From Climacium dendroides (lineage: Eukaryota > Streptophyta > Bryopsida > Hypnales > Climaciaceae), in the NCBI GenBank assembly GCA_950106755.1, contig OX467084.1:4836001-4900000 (forward strand): a DNA stretch of 64,000 bases, read 5' to 3'. Shown here in pieces: positions 47,385-58,305 of this stretch. The notes below the pieces were generated by a model. That model worked only from the letters and a program-made list of their open reading frames with translations. It made no database searches and was not told the DNA's origin. Both the position numbers and the translations under genes were made by a program. Position 1 is the first letter of the stretch. Every line of letters starts with the position of its first letter.

Positions 47385-49285
47385 GAGGAGGATTATCCCA
47401 ATGTGGCCGATGCGGCTGGCAGGGCTGTGAAATCCATATGCGCCTCTGTGAAGTATGAGCAAGTCCCCCCCGATGTGGACTTGCTATCGAATTACCTTCA
47501 ATTTTTGAGCGACTCAGCTACTTACGAGTCAAGGTGTTCACAGTTGGCAACGGAGCTACGCTTGCTTCAAGAGCGAGTTGTGCAGGAGATGGTAGATTCA
47601 TTCCGACGAGACACTGCCTTCAGGCGTGAGAGCTACCGTTGGGATTGGTGTCCAATCTGGTGGATTGTCTCAGCTCCCACAGTCGTCCACAAGCTTCCTC
47701 CGATGCCTTGGCGCCATGACGGTAAGTGCCTTCTCCGAGTTCCTCTTTGTTTCTTCGTAGGTTTAGGGACACAGATCACGAGCTCCCTAGACTCTACACG
47801 GTCCACACTTTACTAAGTCATCTAGGGTGTGTTTCAGAGGACGAGGCAGATGAGGTGCGCCGCATACTGCTATCCGAGCGGGTTCCACGGATGTCAGCAA
47901 CTCCTTTGGTCAAGGTACTTCGCATCGCCATGAACTCAGTGTATGGTCGGTGGAGGGTAATGACATGCCTGATATTTGGGGTTACACGGGCAGTGGTTCG
48001 CAGTCTCTGCAAGAAGCATGACGACATGCGACGAGCTGTCACGTTGTTCGCGTTTGAAGCACCTTTCCGTTTTGCGGGTCTGACGGGTTGCGAGCCCAAG
48101 GCTATACAAGATGAGGTGATGAAGAATGCCCAGCTGATCTTTGCTAGTAAGGATGACGGAGTGCTCGATAGGGTCCTCTTTTGGGCAGAGGCTGTACGTG
48201 TTCGTGCCTTGCAGGACTTGGCGCTCCATCATCCGGCAGTTTTTCGTACCTGCTGGATAAGTACAAAACCCGACCAGTGGGCCGAACAATCTGTGATTTG
48301 GGTAAAGTGTCTGCGTCAACGTGAAGACTTCGACATCGGATGGGTGTCGGACGAGGATGCCCCTAAGTGGGCAACACGAGTGGCGGAGACCCGTCGCCAA
48401 ATTAAGGAATTGGTCCAATCGTTGGACTCGGCCATTGAGGACGACGACAAGGCAGCTTGGCAGACCTAACTTGGCAGCAACAGCAGTGCCGCGCTTGGTC
48501 CTGATGTGCAGGATTTGCAGGTCATACTTCCAATTGAAGGCGCGTCATTAGTGCAGTCCGTGCTTTTGAGGGACATCCCTAAACCCTTAAGTGAAGATTC
48601 GCAGGTCGAGTTGATCACAGACGGCCGATCGAGTGTTCCAGACGTAGTGTTTCAAGACGGCGGACTACAGTCGGTACCGGCTTCTGGAGGTACATTGTGT
48701 ATCGAAGGAGCAGTTATTATTGCAGACATGGTAAAACTATCCGGTCCACATTCCTTTAGTCAAGATTCACATGTACGTGAGGTAGTAGAAGGTCAATCGT
48801 CAAGTGCAGCGAAAGTGTTTCATGACGCAGTGTTTCCGAAGGACGGTATTCCGATTTCGCAACAGACTCCATCACTACGCATTGACGATATCCAGACTCA
48901 AGATCTGGACATGTCCAATTTCCCCACACAATGCACTCCGCCTCTTGGAGCGTCCATTATCAGCAATTTTAACTCCCCAATGCGGCATCATGTGGAACTC
49001 GTGGACAGCACCCCTCGCAGCTTGGAAGACGTATTTGAGACCATCATCAATACACCGGACGACCCTTATGCTCTTCATGAGCCTGATAGCGCTGACGAAG
49101 TTTAGGCTGGTGACGAGGTCGTCCCCGCTGACTCAACCAGACCTACGTCTTTGCAACATCGGAAGAGCGTAACTTACGAGCCCTTGCCGATTCTGGAGCG
49201 TCAGTCGAAGGCATGGGGACGACTCAGCATTGCTCGAACATTCTCGACTTTACAAGTAGAAGACCTAATCGAGGCGCTGCCCAGG
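47385..49285 (+). pseudogene. MULE-associated protein, middle part (unknown domain)
   Basis: An exon from 47,385 (EEDYPNVADAAGRAVKS, joined in phase to the previous exon) runs to about 47,720. A further exon from about 47,765 to 49,285 reads through VLRIAMNSVYGRWRVMTCLI, AVTLFAFEAPFRFAGLTGCE and VLDRVLFWAEAVRVRALQD and is cut by TAA at 48,467 and TAG at 49,103, after which the frame continues to a splice donor (CCCAG/gtaatt). The splice between the two exons could not be made in phase, so a frameshift or another junction is possible. I do not recognise the domain; its Trp/Arg-rich helices are uncharacterised. Confidence 0.5.
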
Positions 49286-49363
49286 TAATTCGCCATTTTG
49301 CCCTAAACCCATGTCCTCCATCTTTTCATTTTAGCAAGCCCGTCCAGGTACATATGTGCCCAC

Positions 49364-50236
49364 TTGACAAGGTCTCTAATAGTGTTTTGGTTCCATGGTT
49401 TCCTTGCAGAAAAGGTTCGGGAGATGCGGATGGCGAGGACATTTGCTTCTACACAAGTAAGTGGGATTCCTTGCCCGTGCCAATCTGCCAAATTCGAGAA
49501 CTGCAATCGACCAAAAGATTTCTTGGGCAGAATGTTTTGGAGCTCCTCACCCGTCGATTGTAGTGGAGCCTTTCCGAGTCAACACGCAAGCATGTTTATG
49601 TGGCGTCGTCCTTTATGCATGCAAGCAGCACTGCCGTCCGCATGGGACGCCGGGACGGAGGAGGCACTTCTGAAGTGGGGCCGTGAATACCTGATCCCCA
49701 CGCGTCTGTATCCAACTTGCTCGCTAGATATGACCGTTCTAGTTCCGTACGTTGCGGATTTCCATTGGTCTTTGTTCATTTTCAGTAGTGATAGCGTGAA
49801 GCACCTGGATAGTGCACAGACACATAATTCCGCCTCGGACCTTGAGTATGTGAACCGCGTTCGTCATGTGTGGGAGATGCTGCACGAGCTACGACTAAGC
49901 TTGCCTCCAGCGGCGGAAGATGTCCCTTGTCATCGCCAAACCGGGAATCACGAATGCGGTTTCTGTATCCTTCGAAACATGGAGTGTTTCCTCCGTATTT
50001 TCCATGGTGAGGCCACATTGACGTCCCAAAACACTGCAGAGGAGTTGTTCAGGTTGCAGATAGCATCCTTCGCAAAACCGCGTGACTTGCAGAAGAATGT
50101 CATAGCAGCTGTTGCAGATGAACTAGGAGCCATCGATGTTTCACAGCCATATGAGCCTCCTTTCCGAGTGACCTACTGCAAGGACACCTCGGATGACACT
50201 TTGTTGTTGGGGTTTACCCTTCCAAAGAAAAAGTGA
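49364..50236 (+). pseudogene. Ulp1/SENP-like cysteine protease domain (peptidase C48) of the MULE
   Basis: The frame ends in a C48-type protease fold. VLVPYVADFHWSLFIF carries the catalytic His-Trp, KHLDS the catalytic Asp, and CHRQTGNHECGFCILRNMEC the oxyanion Gln and catalytic Cys (E-C-G in place of the usual D-C-G). His, Asp, Gln and Cys are all present in the right order and spacing, so this domain itself looks intact. Family knowledge: C48 enzymes cleave SUMO or related modifiers; copies carried by MULEs have no established role. The 5' part of this frame probably contains an intron (gtaagt at 49,456). Marked as a pseudogene because the upstream exons carry stops. If translated alone from an internal ATG it could still make a protease. 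Confidence 0.78.
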
Positions 50237-50828
50237 GTGGAAGGACATGCGATGATACTAGTATCTGGCTTTGTATATGGAAGTGCACTCCTCTGGGTGT
50301 ACAGTGTATAGGGACTCTGTAGATTTTGCTTTCTATTTTTCCTTATGGGTCCTTCAGATTTTGTGTAGTTATATTAGGCTCTTACCTAGACCACCAAATG
50401 TATATAGATTAAGCTATTCTATAGACATTGGAAGCCCTGCTTAGAATAATGCAAACAGTGTTTCAACGAGCATCCTGACTCTGCCCTCGTCTGCAGCATT
50501 GTATTACAGTGATTGATTTTTGGCATTACTATCGATTTAGGGGGGGTTTGCACTTATATCAACATTTGAATCCAAATGTTAATTGCAACTGAATTGTCCC
50601 TTTTCCATTTTGATGTCTGATTGCCAAAACCAGTAACTGTGACTTGTGAAATCAACGGAGCTGAGTTGTTATAATGTTCTTGACAATCTAAGTACGCAGG
50701 GCTGTTTTATTTCTGAAGTACATCCTGTCTTGTACTTTTGGTGCAACTCAAATGGGCTCCTACCCCAAACCACTTGTATACCTGCGCCTCTTGTTCGACT
50801 ACATTGAAAGCCCTGTTTTGGAGTACAA
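50237..50828 (+). other. Intergenic segment between protease gene and inverted array copy
   Basis: Probable 3' UTR of the protease gene. No other feature. Confidence 0.4.
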
Positions 50829-51070
50829 ATCTTAGTGTATCGAAGGAGTTGTTCTTCTTCTATTTTTTTTTTAAGTATTTCATTTTCACCCCTTCTGGAT
50901 CTATCCATTTCTTGGGTTTTTGATGCGTTTCTTTTTTTAATTCCATATTTTTTTTATTTGTAATTCCTTTTTTTTAATTGATTGGGTCTATGTGCCATTC
51001 TTTCTTTTATTGTATGTGATTTTTTCCATTTCCTAATGAACTTATAGGGTTCTTTGTTACCTTCTTTTCT
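50829..51070 (-). repeat. Single inverted copy of the 300-bp array unit
   Basis: The reverse complement contains, in order, 'gttctttgttacc', 'ctaatgaacttatagggttc' (+ strand reading), 'attgggtctatgtgcc', 'ggatctatccatttctt' and 'tagtgtatcgaaggagttgttc', matching one whole unit of 41,345-43,400 in the opposite orientation. The protease gene is therefore bracketed by inverted copies of this unit. Confidence 0.85.
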
Positions 51071-51083
51071 TATTTCTTTGTTA

Positions 51084-51288
51084 CTTAGATCAGGTGACTC
51101 TCCATTTGTAATTCTAAGTGGGTGATTCATCTCATTCCATAATTTCTTGGGCCCTTAGATCAAATCACTCCCCATTTTAATTTACAAGTCAGTATTTCAT
51201 CTCATTACATATTTTTTGGAACACTTAGATGAAGTGACTTCCCATTTGTATTTCCAAGTGGGTGATTCATCTCATTCCCAAAAATATA
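51084..51288 (+). repeat. 70-bp tandem repeat, three units
   Basis: Units begin CTTAGAT at 51,084, 51,154 and 51,224 (period exactly 70) and share 'tga(c)ttcccatttgta.ttccaagtgggtgattcatctcatt'. It directly follows the inverted array unit. Confidence 0.85.
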
Positions 51289-51821
51289 ATTTCAACTTTA
51301 GATCAAATGACAAGGTAGAAGATATGGTCATTAGATCACACACAATGCATGACTGCGATGCTTTCAAAGTTACGCATCGCACCTTCTTGGTATTCTCAAA
51401 GTTCACAAATTGCAAGGAAAAAAATTGTTGCACATTCTTTGGATTTAGAAGCAATAACTCTTGTGGCATTGGCCTAGTACACCAATCCTCAACTCAGTCT
51501 CTAAAGATATGATAGCCCTCCCTGGTAATCCTGAAGACTTAAAACTAAAACAGTGGACTCTGATCACTGCGGCGACCTACGTTGCCTCTACTCCTCAGAA
51601 ATATGAAACACTGAATCGTCTCCTCCCAAGGCGTTTCATCAGGTTTCCTCCCATCAAGCCGCAGCCTCTCCACCTAAACGTAGTCTTCTGTAAACTCCAG
51701 GCCTTCTTCTTGTCTCAAGCATGTCCCTCAATCGTCCCAAGCCCATTCCCAGTCCATCCTGCACACGCTGAAACACTGGTGTGGACCTCACTGGGTGGAT
51801 AATCCCCGACTCAATATCGGC

Positions 51822-53450
51822 CTACAGTGTCTTCAGCTTTCCTTGTAGCTTGTGCAAATCAGCGTGCAAATGTTCCATCAAGATGTCGTTTTCCTTACTG
51901 AAATCCAGAATTTCTTGTACTAAGGTACTTACCGTGGTGTACAGGTCCACAACCTTCCGTGCCGATTCATGCACTACCTCAACTCTGTACTGCACCGGAG
52001 TGACCTGGACTCCACCATGCACAAGTAATTCACTTGTTCCCGCCACTCCTAATCCTTTTCGTGCTCCACAAAATCTAGCAACAATCCCCTCCGCGAGCTC
52101 AGGTTGCATAAGTCTTAGAACTTTCACCTTGTACTTGCAAGTGTTTCCTCACTGTGCATGAACACAATTGCAAGAAGCCCATAACTCTCCTGGATTGTGC
52201 ACAACATAGCGCAAATGGCGCTGTGCAGAAGACGTAACAAACGCTGGCCCGCCCTCAAATTCCGGTAGTGTTACGTCCATGTCAAGTATGTCTCGCACTA
52301 GGATAAGAGCGGAAACAACCATGTCCCGTTCCTTCCGGTTGTCAACGAATCCAAATTGCTTGTGCACTCGTTGGTACCAGTAGTGCGTGAGCACGTCACC
52401 TGTAAGCACGTGGATGCACCAATCCACTCGATGCCCGATCATTCGACTCCTTTCCGCCTTTAGCACAGATTTCATGTATCCGTGATAACTCTCCACTACA
52501 GCATTCGTGTCTTGTCCCGCATATGGCAAATTGCGGTAGCCAACCACCCACATATGCACCTTCGGCAGCCATTGTTCCCTCACATAATCCCAGAATTCGT
52601 TCGCTGCAGGGTGCATGAACTGAAGTTGCTGCAATCTCCAGGTAGCCCAATCAGAAGCAGCAACTCCACTGAAATCGCTCCGCTCATACATGATAGAAGA
52701 AAGACCCCTCAAAATGGCCGCTCGAGTGTCAATGTCTTGAATTTTTATGCATGCCTGCTTTTGCCATGCTCGATGGACATGCCAGAGGCATAGAAAAATC
52801 GCCGTATTTGGCCACACCACCCTAAGACAGGGACACAGAAGTCAGTGTTTCATTGGTGTCACTATTTCTTCTTAAATCCACAGTTCAGCACGTATTGTTT
52901 GAAAAAGTAGGTTTTTTTCGTGCATGTCCTTAAAGTGACTGGTCTGAACCTAGACAATCATTTCCACTCTACCTTACTCACCCTTTCCCCAAAGACATGA
53001 AGCTGGCCATCGTACTGTGATATTAGATAGTGGGAAGACAACATACCTCAAACTATTTATTTCTCCTGGTGCGCAATCCACAATGAATGCATTGGGCTTC
53101 CAATTCAGCATATCTCGTCTCAATGTAACATCCAACACCCGCATCCAGGGAGTGAGATCCTCCTGTGCTGAACGCGATGTAATAATAAAAGCCACCGGGA
53201 TTCCATTGTGCCATTCGTCGAACAACATGACCGTGTAGAGAGGAAACTGTGCATACGTACCAATAATGTTTCCAGCAATAAGAAGACTCATCCGTAAGCA
53301 AAGATACGCAACCCTAAACTTGCAGAATCAGACATACTCAGAAATTCCTAATATGCTGACCCTAAATCCTTTCTCAAATTTCAAGGTAAGGCAGAAATGG
53401 ATAGAGCTAAACCGCCTAATTGTGACGGTAGTGTTTCAAGAATGCATACC
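51822..53450 (-). pseudogene. MULE transposase, catalytic and C-terminal part
   Basis: - strand exons: upstream exon to 53,450, then 53,246-53,047, then 52,821-51,822, GT-AG with matching phase. First catalytic Asp in SIDATFGTNENK (about 53,470), second in AFIVDCAPGEINSL (about 53,070), third acidic residue in TNAVVESYHGYMKS (about 52,490). LFDEWHNGIPVAFIITSR and FLCLWHVHRAWQK are typical MURA-type blocks. A SWIM-like region (CNC...CKY) follows; the expected C-x-H has Tyr for His. In-frame TGA at 52,149-52,151 cuts the protein just at this region; beyond it the frame continues about 108 codons to the stop at 51,822. As read, the catalytic core is retained but the protein is truncated. Confidence 0.85.
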
Positions 53451-55220
53451 TTATTCTCGTTAGTGCCAAAGGTGGCATCAATTGAAACACCACTCTCGTG
53501 GCCAAACTTGACCAGCATGTCTTTTTACCAAGGTGTTTGAATTCCTATAGTGAAGGGCATTGTCGAGTGTGTCAGTGTACCTTGTGTAACCAGTTCCGTT
53601 TCTTGGTAAAAAAAAACACTCCCTCGATTTTGCTCCACCCACATCTGTACACTTTTTGCATCAAAAGTGTGCAGCATATACGTCTCCCGTGCCACCTTTG
53701 TAGCCAAATTCCTGACATCCCGCTCATGTAGGAACATGTCCCTCAAAATGCCACTGCCTGCGCTAAGGGAGTCCTTCACAATCTGAATGTGTTTCGACAT
53801 GATCTGTGGAACACTGTGTCCATCCCGGAGAAGTTTCAAAACGAATTCTTTAATTTCTTCTGACAAGTGCCATGTGAATGCACTTCGGTCTCTTGCATTG
53901 CTCAATCCATGGCATTGAATACCGGCTTCATTCACATAGTCACTTTGGTAGAATGTTATCTCTGTGACATGTGGAAGCAAATATAGTGTTTTTACACTAA
54001 ATGACGCCAAGCACCCCCGCTTCAAACCACCTCCCCACTGTTTCAGCGAATCTCTTGGCTTCACAAGGACAACAGGTCTTTGTAGACTCTTCTTGGTCCC
54101 ACTTGGCTTTGTTGTCTGTAAGTCATTGTTTTCCAGCTCATTCAGATTGATCAGCACAGGGACATTGTTACTTGTGTGAGACTCAATAGCCTGCCTAGAG
54201 GCGTCTCGTTCGGTCCTACTGCTTTCCACTGCAGTTGCACATTGTGCAAGAGGCAGCCATGCTTCCCCAACATTGTTGGTCAATAATGCCACGTCCAAGT
54301 TGTCGTAGTGGGGAGGGGGCGGGCCATTCAAGTCAAGTTCCAAGAAGGCAGCCGGCAGTGTTATGGGGGTCTTTTTTGGCGCCTTAGTACGCTTGCACAC
54401 AACCTTTTTTGTTTTTTTTTGGAGCTTCATGGCACTTGAAGCCTGCCATCGCAATACTCTGGATTCAGCTTCGGTAAGTGGAAGCCGAGATGATTCAGCA
54501 TTGTTAGCTGGTAAATTCAAGTCTATACTCAATCCTCGAGGTGTCTTGGGCTTGTCACTTAAAGGAAGCGCGGACGGATCCGTGGATAGTAATGCGGTTT
54601 CAGGGGCACCTGGAATTGCAGCATTCCGGCGCGGGCGTAACTGACTCCGGCGTTTAGCTGGCGGTGCAATGTTTTCTCCTGCAGCAGATGCCCCAACCAT
54701 AACAGTGTTTCTAGACGTCCTGCAGCCGCTTTCCATGCTGAGGCGACGAACAGTGTCTGCAATTTCTCCCACGCCAAGTTCAATGTCACCCGACGGCATT
54801 GGAAGGTTCTTTGTTGGAAGCTTCTTTGTGGCACGCTTCTGCTTGGGCTTGGAAGCACCCTCTGCCTCGTTTCCTTTTCTTGACGTCTTCTTAGCTCTTG
54901 TTTTATTCTGTTTTGGTGGCTGCACTTCCCCTTCCGCAAGAGGAATCTTTTGTTTTGCTTTGCTTTTTGTCTTCACAGCTCCAACAACAATAGCCTTTGG
55001 TCTTTTCTTCCTAAGCAACATTGAGCTTATTGTCTTTACATTTGCAGAGTGGTCCTGTGGACCGAATTGACAATGGTAGCTGCAAAACCCAAGGTATAGG
55101 TGTACAGTATTTCGAAACACTTGGTAAGTAGGAGAGCAAATGGAGTAAGAGGTGATCGCGGTCCCTAAATGATGTGAACAGAAGATATGCCAAAGTAGAG
55201 ACTGAATGTCCATTGGAAAG
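53451..55220 (-). pseudogene. MULE transposase, N-terminal part (basic linker and DNA-binding region)
   Basis: - strand exon from about 55,066 to 53,450. It starts with a Lys-rich, probably nuclear segment (MLLRKKRPKAIVVG, then repeated KK/KR motifs), continues through a Pro/Ser-rich linker, and ends in GCLASFSVKTLYLLPHVTEI, FTWHLSEEIKEFVLKLLRDG and RGSVFFYQ, the blocks that normally precede a MULE DDE core. In-frame TAA at 53,525-53,527 separates FTIGIQTPW from KDMLVKFGHESGVSIDAT; homologues read through here (QREM-like). Nonsense at this point would remove the whole DDE domain. Confidence 0.8.
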
Positions 55221-55232
55221 TATGAATTTCAA

Positions 55233-55700
55233 CTACAAAGGAGGTAAAAAAAAAGGAAGAGTTCTATATCGTGTAACCTCATTTGCAGTAGTTTTAGTTG
55301 CAAAGTATTTTTCTCCATCTTTCATTGGCTTTGTTCGTATTTTCACAAACTTGCTGGTTACATCGCCTTTTGTATTTTCCATGCCCACGATGAAGTCTTG
55401 GACTCTACTAGTGGGGATGAAACATTGTTGTACAACCGCTACCTTCTTAGTGTCCTTCCCTTGTCTTTTGTGTACCTGTCGTGTTTCACGAAGGCACCAC
55501 AGCAAGGAATGCACGAAGATGGGTCCATCAGGAGGAAACTGCACATTAGCCTGGACAAGTTCGAGTTGCACTGCCAATTGACCTGACCTTGTCGCATACT
55601 GGATTCCTCCTGAAGCAGGAGCGGGCTTTGTATCTCCACCAAGACCATTCATTGCGAACGGTGATTTTGTTTCAACCATGGAAGGACTGAAACAAGGCAC
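55233..55700 (-). pseudogene. Probable first exon of the MULE transposase gene
   Basis: A 155-codon - strand frame (ATG at 55,682 gives MVETKSPFAMNGLGG) ends at a possible donor ANE/gttaca (about 55,290). The next acceptor, tttgcag at about 55,082, does not join in phase with the main exon, so either another junction is used or a frameshift lies between. Composition is protein-like, with no recognised domain. Its place upstream and co-directional with the transposase makes it the likely 5' exon. Confidence 0.45.
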
Positions 55701-57277
55701 TACCGAGTAAAAGCAACCTCCCCAAACCCTAGAAGCAAACCACCTGGAAAAGGGCTATTTGCAGCGTAAGCGTAGACCCTCTCCCCTTGTAAACCCTAAA
55801 CCATGTCAAAATCGTGGTAGTACAGCGTAAACCTGAGCTCCCTTCCCAACTCGTGTAGGATTCAGAAGGATCCTCTTTAAATGCTCTTGATGTACGAGGA
55901 CGTACTGCTACGCATTACATCGTATGTGGGAAAATGCACTCTAAACACTGATTCCATTGAAGATTGGCCCAACAGAAGATCGATGGATATGCACCCAAGA
56001 AGCACAACGGATTTGCAAAAAATAAGAAAATGCACCCTAATCCCTAAACTGCTATCACGCGTGCATCAATTCACAGAATGGGCCTTGCTGCAACGACTTC
56101 GCTACTAAACCTTGCAGTTCCCGCTGGAATTCCTAGCCTAAAGCCATTCAAAGCCTATCCGCAATCACGCCTAAACCTTCCTACGTGCTAAGCCCGTCGA
56201 TTGCTGCCTCCTTCCGTCGCAAAACAAGAAGTGCAGCCCACCGAAGCAACAATCTGTTGCAAAAAATTCAATTTGAAGCAAAACCGTGGGCGCGGTCGAC
56301 CAAAGGCACCGGACAAGCACCCCAAACCCTAACCAGATGAAACCCTCGCCCCCAAAAACAGAGGTGGTCCACCCTAAACCACTAAACCAAGCCAAAACAC
56401 TGACTCGGGCCATTGAACAAATATCAATGACCCTAAACCCTAGCCGCCTGAAACCCTCGGTCCAAAAACACAGCTGCTTCATCCGAAACCCTAAAACACC
56501 CAAAACATTGAAACATTGACTGGGGAGACTGAGTCATTTCCAAAACAAGTATTGTGCGGAAATGGACGCGAAACACATTCCTGCAGAGATTGTGATTTAC
56601 CGCGGGAAGTGTCTGCCGGATAAAAACCGCAAGGTAAAATGGACATCAATGCTGTCAGCTACTACGGTTCATGAATCGAGGCCCGCGAAGGGCTGGCATG
56701 GAGGAGAGGGCCAGAAGGTGGCAGAGTCATAAAAGAAGGGGTGAGAAATAGTGAAACGCGGAGGTGATCATGAATGGGTTGCCTCCCATAGTATAAACAA
56801 AAAATAGGTGAGCGAGTGAGGGTGAGCAAGGGTGAGCGGAAGTGAATGACTCCACTTCTGTTTCTGCTCACAAAGTGTGAGCGACCCTTGTCAGTGACTC
56901 ACAGGAGTCAAAGCAGCTAAGCTTAGACCACTAGACAAGCTGCAGTTGGTGAGATAAACTGCATCCACAGCATTTGCTGCAGAATTGTACAGTACAATCC
57001 CTAAAGCTGGCTGCCGGCAACTCCAGGATGTCAAGATCTCTTGGTTCATACATTTCTGTGGCCACTGCAAAAGCTCTGGCTGGCGGAAGTTGCAGGTGTG
57101 TCTTGCACAAATGAAATTAAGCTCCAATTCTCCATGCCAGTTGATTGCTGAAACATTATGAATTAAGTTATTTTTCTTAAACAAATGAATCGGAATTTCA
57201 ATTGTGAATTAAGTTATGAATTGCACGTGTATCACCCTCAGCGCGATTGCGCAAAACGCAGTCTGTAATAAGCACAA
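55701..57277 (-). other. GC-rich leader and right flank of the MULE transposase gene
   Basis: Non-coding. Contains many ccctaaa/aaaccct words and an imperfect tandem duplication of about 110 bp (about 56,318-56,410 and 56,430-56,525, sharing 'aaccctaaccagatgaaaccctcg' versus 'aaccctagccgcctgaaaccctcg'). Likely promoter or 5' UTR of the - strand transposase; the outer end of the element should be near or beyond 56,550. Confidence 0.45.
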
Positions 57278-57705
57278 GAGCATCGCCACCCATTCCCCGG
57301 AAACAAGGCTGGGGAAATGGGTTGGCCCGTGCCTGGTAGTTCCCGGGTTGCTTCCTTCCCCCATTCATTCATGGAGAAGTGACCACATCAAACCAAGACA
57401 AATGAATGCATTCATGACTTGTCATAACAAAGAGCCAATCGAAAATGCTAATTGAATTAAAAAAGATAAGACACGACTGCAAATCAAGCGAAGTTGATCA
57501 AATTCATTAATGACTTGGAGGAATGAAGAGCAAACCCGACAACATCAAACCCGGGTCAAAGTGTGGCGGGGATGGGAAATTAGTGTTTGGAAAACTCATT
57601 TTGGAGTAACAAGTCTTCTTTTGTCCCTCCCCGGGTCCGTGGTGGACCACTTTTCCTTGGCCGGCCACACCCAAGCTCCGCCCCCATGAATGGGTGGCGA
57701 TACTC
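57278..57705. mobile_element. MITE-like inverted-repeat element, 428 bp
   Basis: The left end GAGCATCGCCACCCATT (57,278-57,294) and the reverse complement of the right end, GAGTATCGCCACCCATT (57,689-57,705), differ at one base in 17. The interior is GC-rich compared with its surroundings and non-coding. The terminus resembles the GAGCATC-type ends of plant hAT-like MITEs, but no target duplication was identified, so the superfamily is open. Confidence 0.65.
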
Positions 57706-57774
57706 TAAGGTAGGAGGTCCACAAAGCAACCATCTAAGAGGTGGAACCTGAATTTGGGGAGGTGAAGCTTCTTA

Positions 57775-58305
57775 AAATATTTTTTAGTAAATTTTACTTG
57801 AAAGACAAATGTAATTGGCATCCAATGTAGAAACACCAATAGTGGATCATTGTAGTGATTTTGGAGTAGACGGTGAGGAGTGTGAGGTGGTGTAAATTTT
57901 TTCCCATGTAGGAAGATAAAAAATATAGGGATGCTTAATTTTTCAAAATTTTGTTCCCAAAATTAAAGTTACTGTGAATTTTGGGAGCCAAGAACTATTG
58001 TTGGCCTATAGTCAATGTTTAGAGTACTCTACTTCCAATCACTGAAGAACTATCTTCTTGCTCACTACTTCCTACTTTCTTGTTTGCTACTCTAGGACAT
58101 GTGTTATGACCTTCTTAGTCCCAACCTTGAAAAGGACAAAAAAAACATTCCAAGCTTGAGTTCTAGCCTAAAGTTGGAAATAGCACACCCTACATAGATA
58201 TTGGCATAGTTGACAACTGGTGCTGCTATTTTAACCCAACTTGTTTCATATTTTTTAGAGCTTTTTGGAATCAGTTATGAATTTTTGAAGTTGAAATGGC
58301 AGAGG
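57775..58305 (+). repeat. Interspersed repeat, partner of 19,975-20,105, split by about 395 bp
   Basis: 57,775-57,833 and 58,228-58,305 together match 19,975-20,105. The segment between them has no counterpart there, so either it was inserted here or it was lost from the other copy. Confidence 0.5.

Larger units (their letters stand above)
41040..56550. mobile_element. Mutator-like element region (MULE) with Ulp1 protease gene and convergent transposase
   Basis: The region joins a subterminal tandem array (41,345-43,400), a + strand multi-exon gene with a C48/Ulp1-like protease at its end (44,778-50,236), a single inverted copy of the array unit (50,829-51,070), a 70-bp tandem repeat (51,084-51,288) and a - strand MULE transposase (55,700-51,822). 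Ulp1 genes carried by Mutator-like elements are known from plants (for example the KI/Kaonashi type), which supports treating these as one system. It could instead be two nested or adjacent elements, because the inverted array copy lies between the two genes. Long terminal repeats and a 9-bp target duplication were not found, so the outer limits are approximate. Confidence 0.6.

Noticed and set aside
44985..49105. Stop codons rescued by U-to-C RNA editing or programmed readthrough
   Set aside because: Such editing is known for organelle transcripts of hornworts, ferns and some other plants, not for nuclear transposons. Ordinary mutational decay explains the stops more simply.
56318..56525. 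Many CCCTAAA/AAACCCT words resembling plant telomere repeats
   Set aside because: They are scattered single words within a duplication of about 110 bp, not a head-to-tail TTTAGGG array; such telo-box words are common in plant promoters and leaders.
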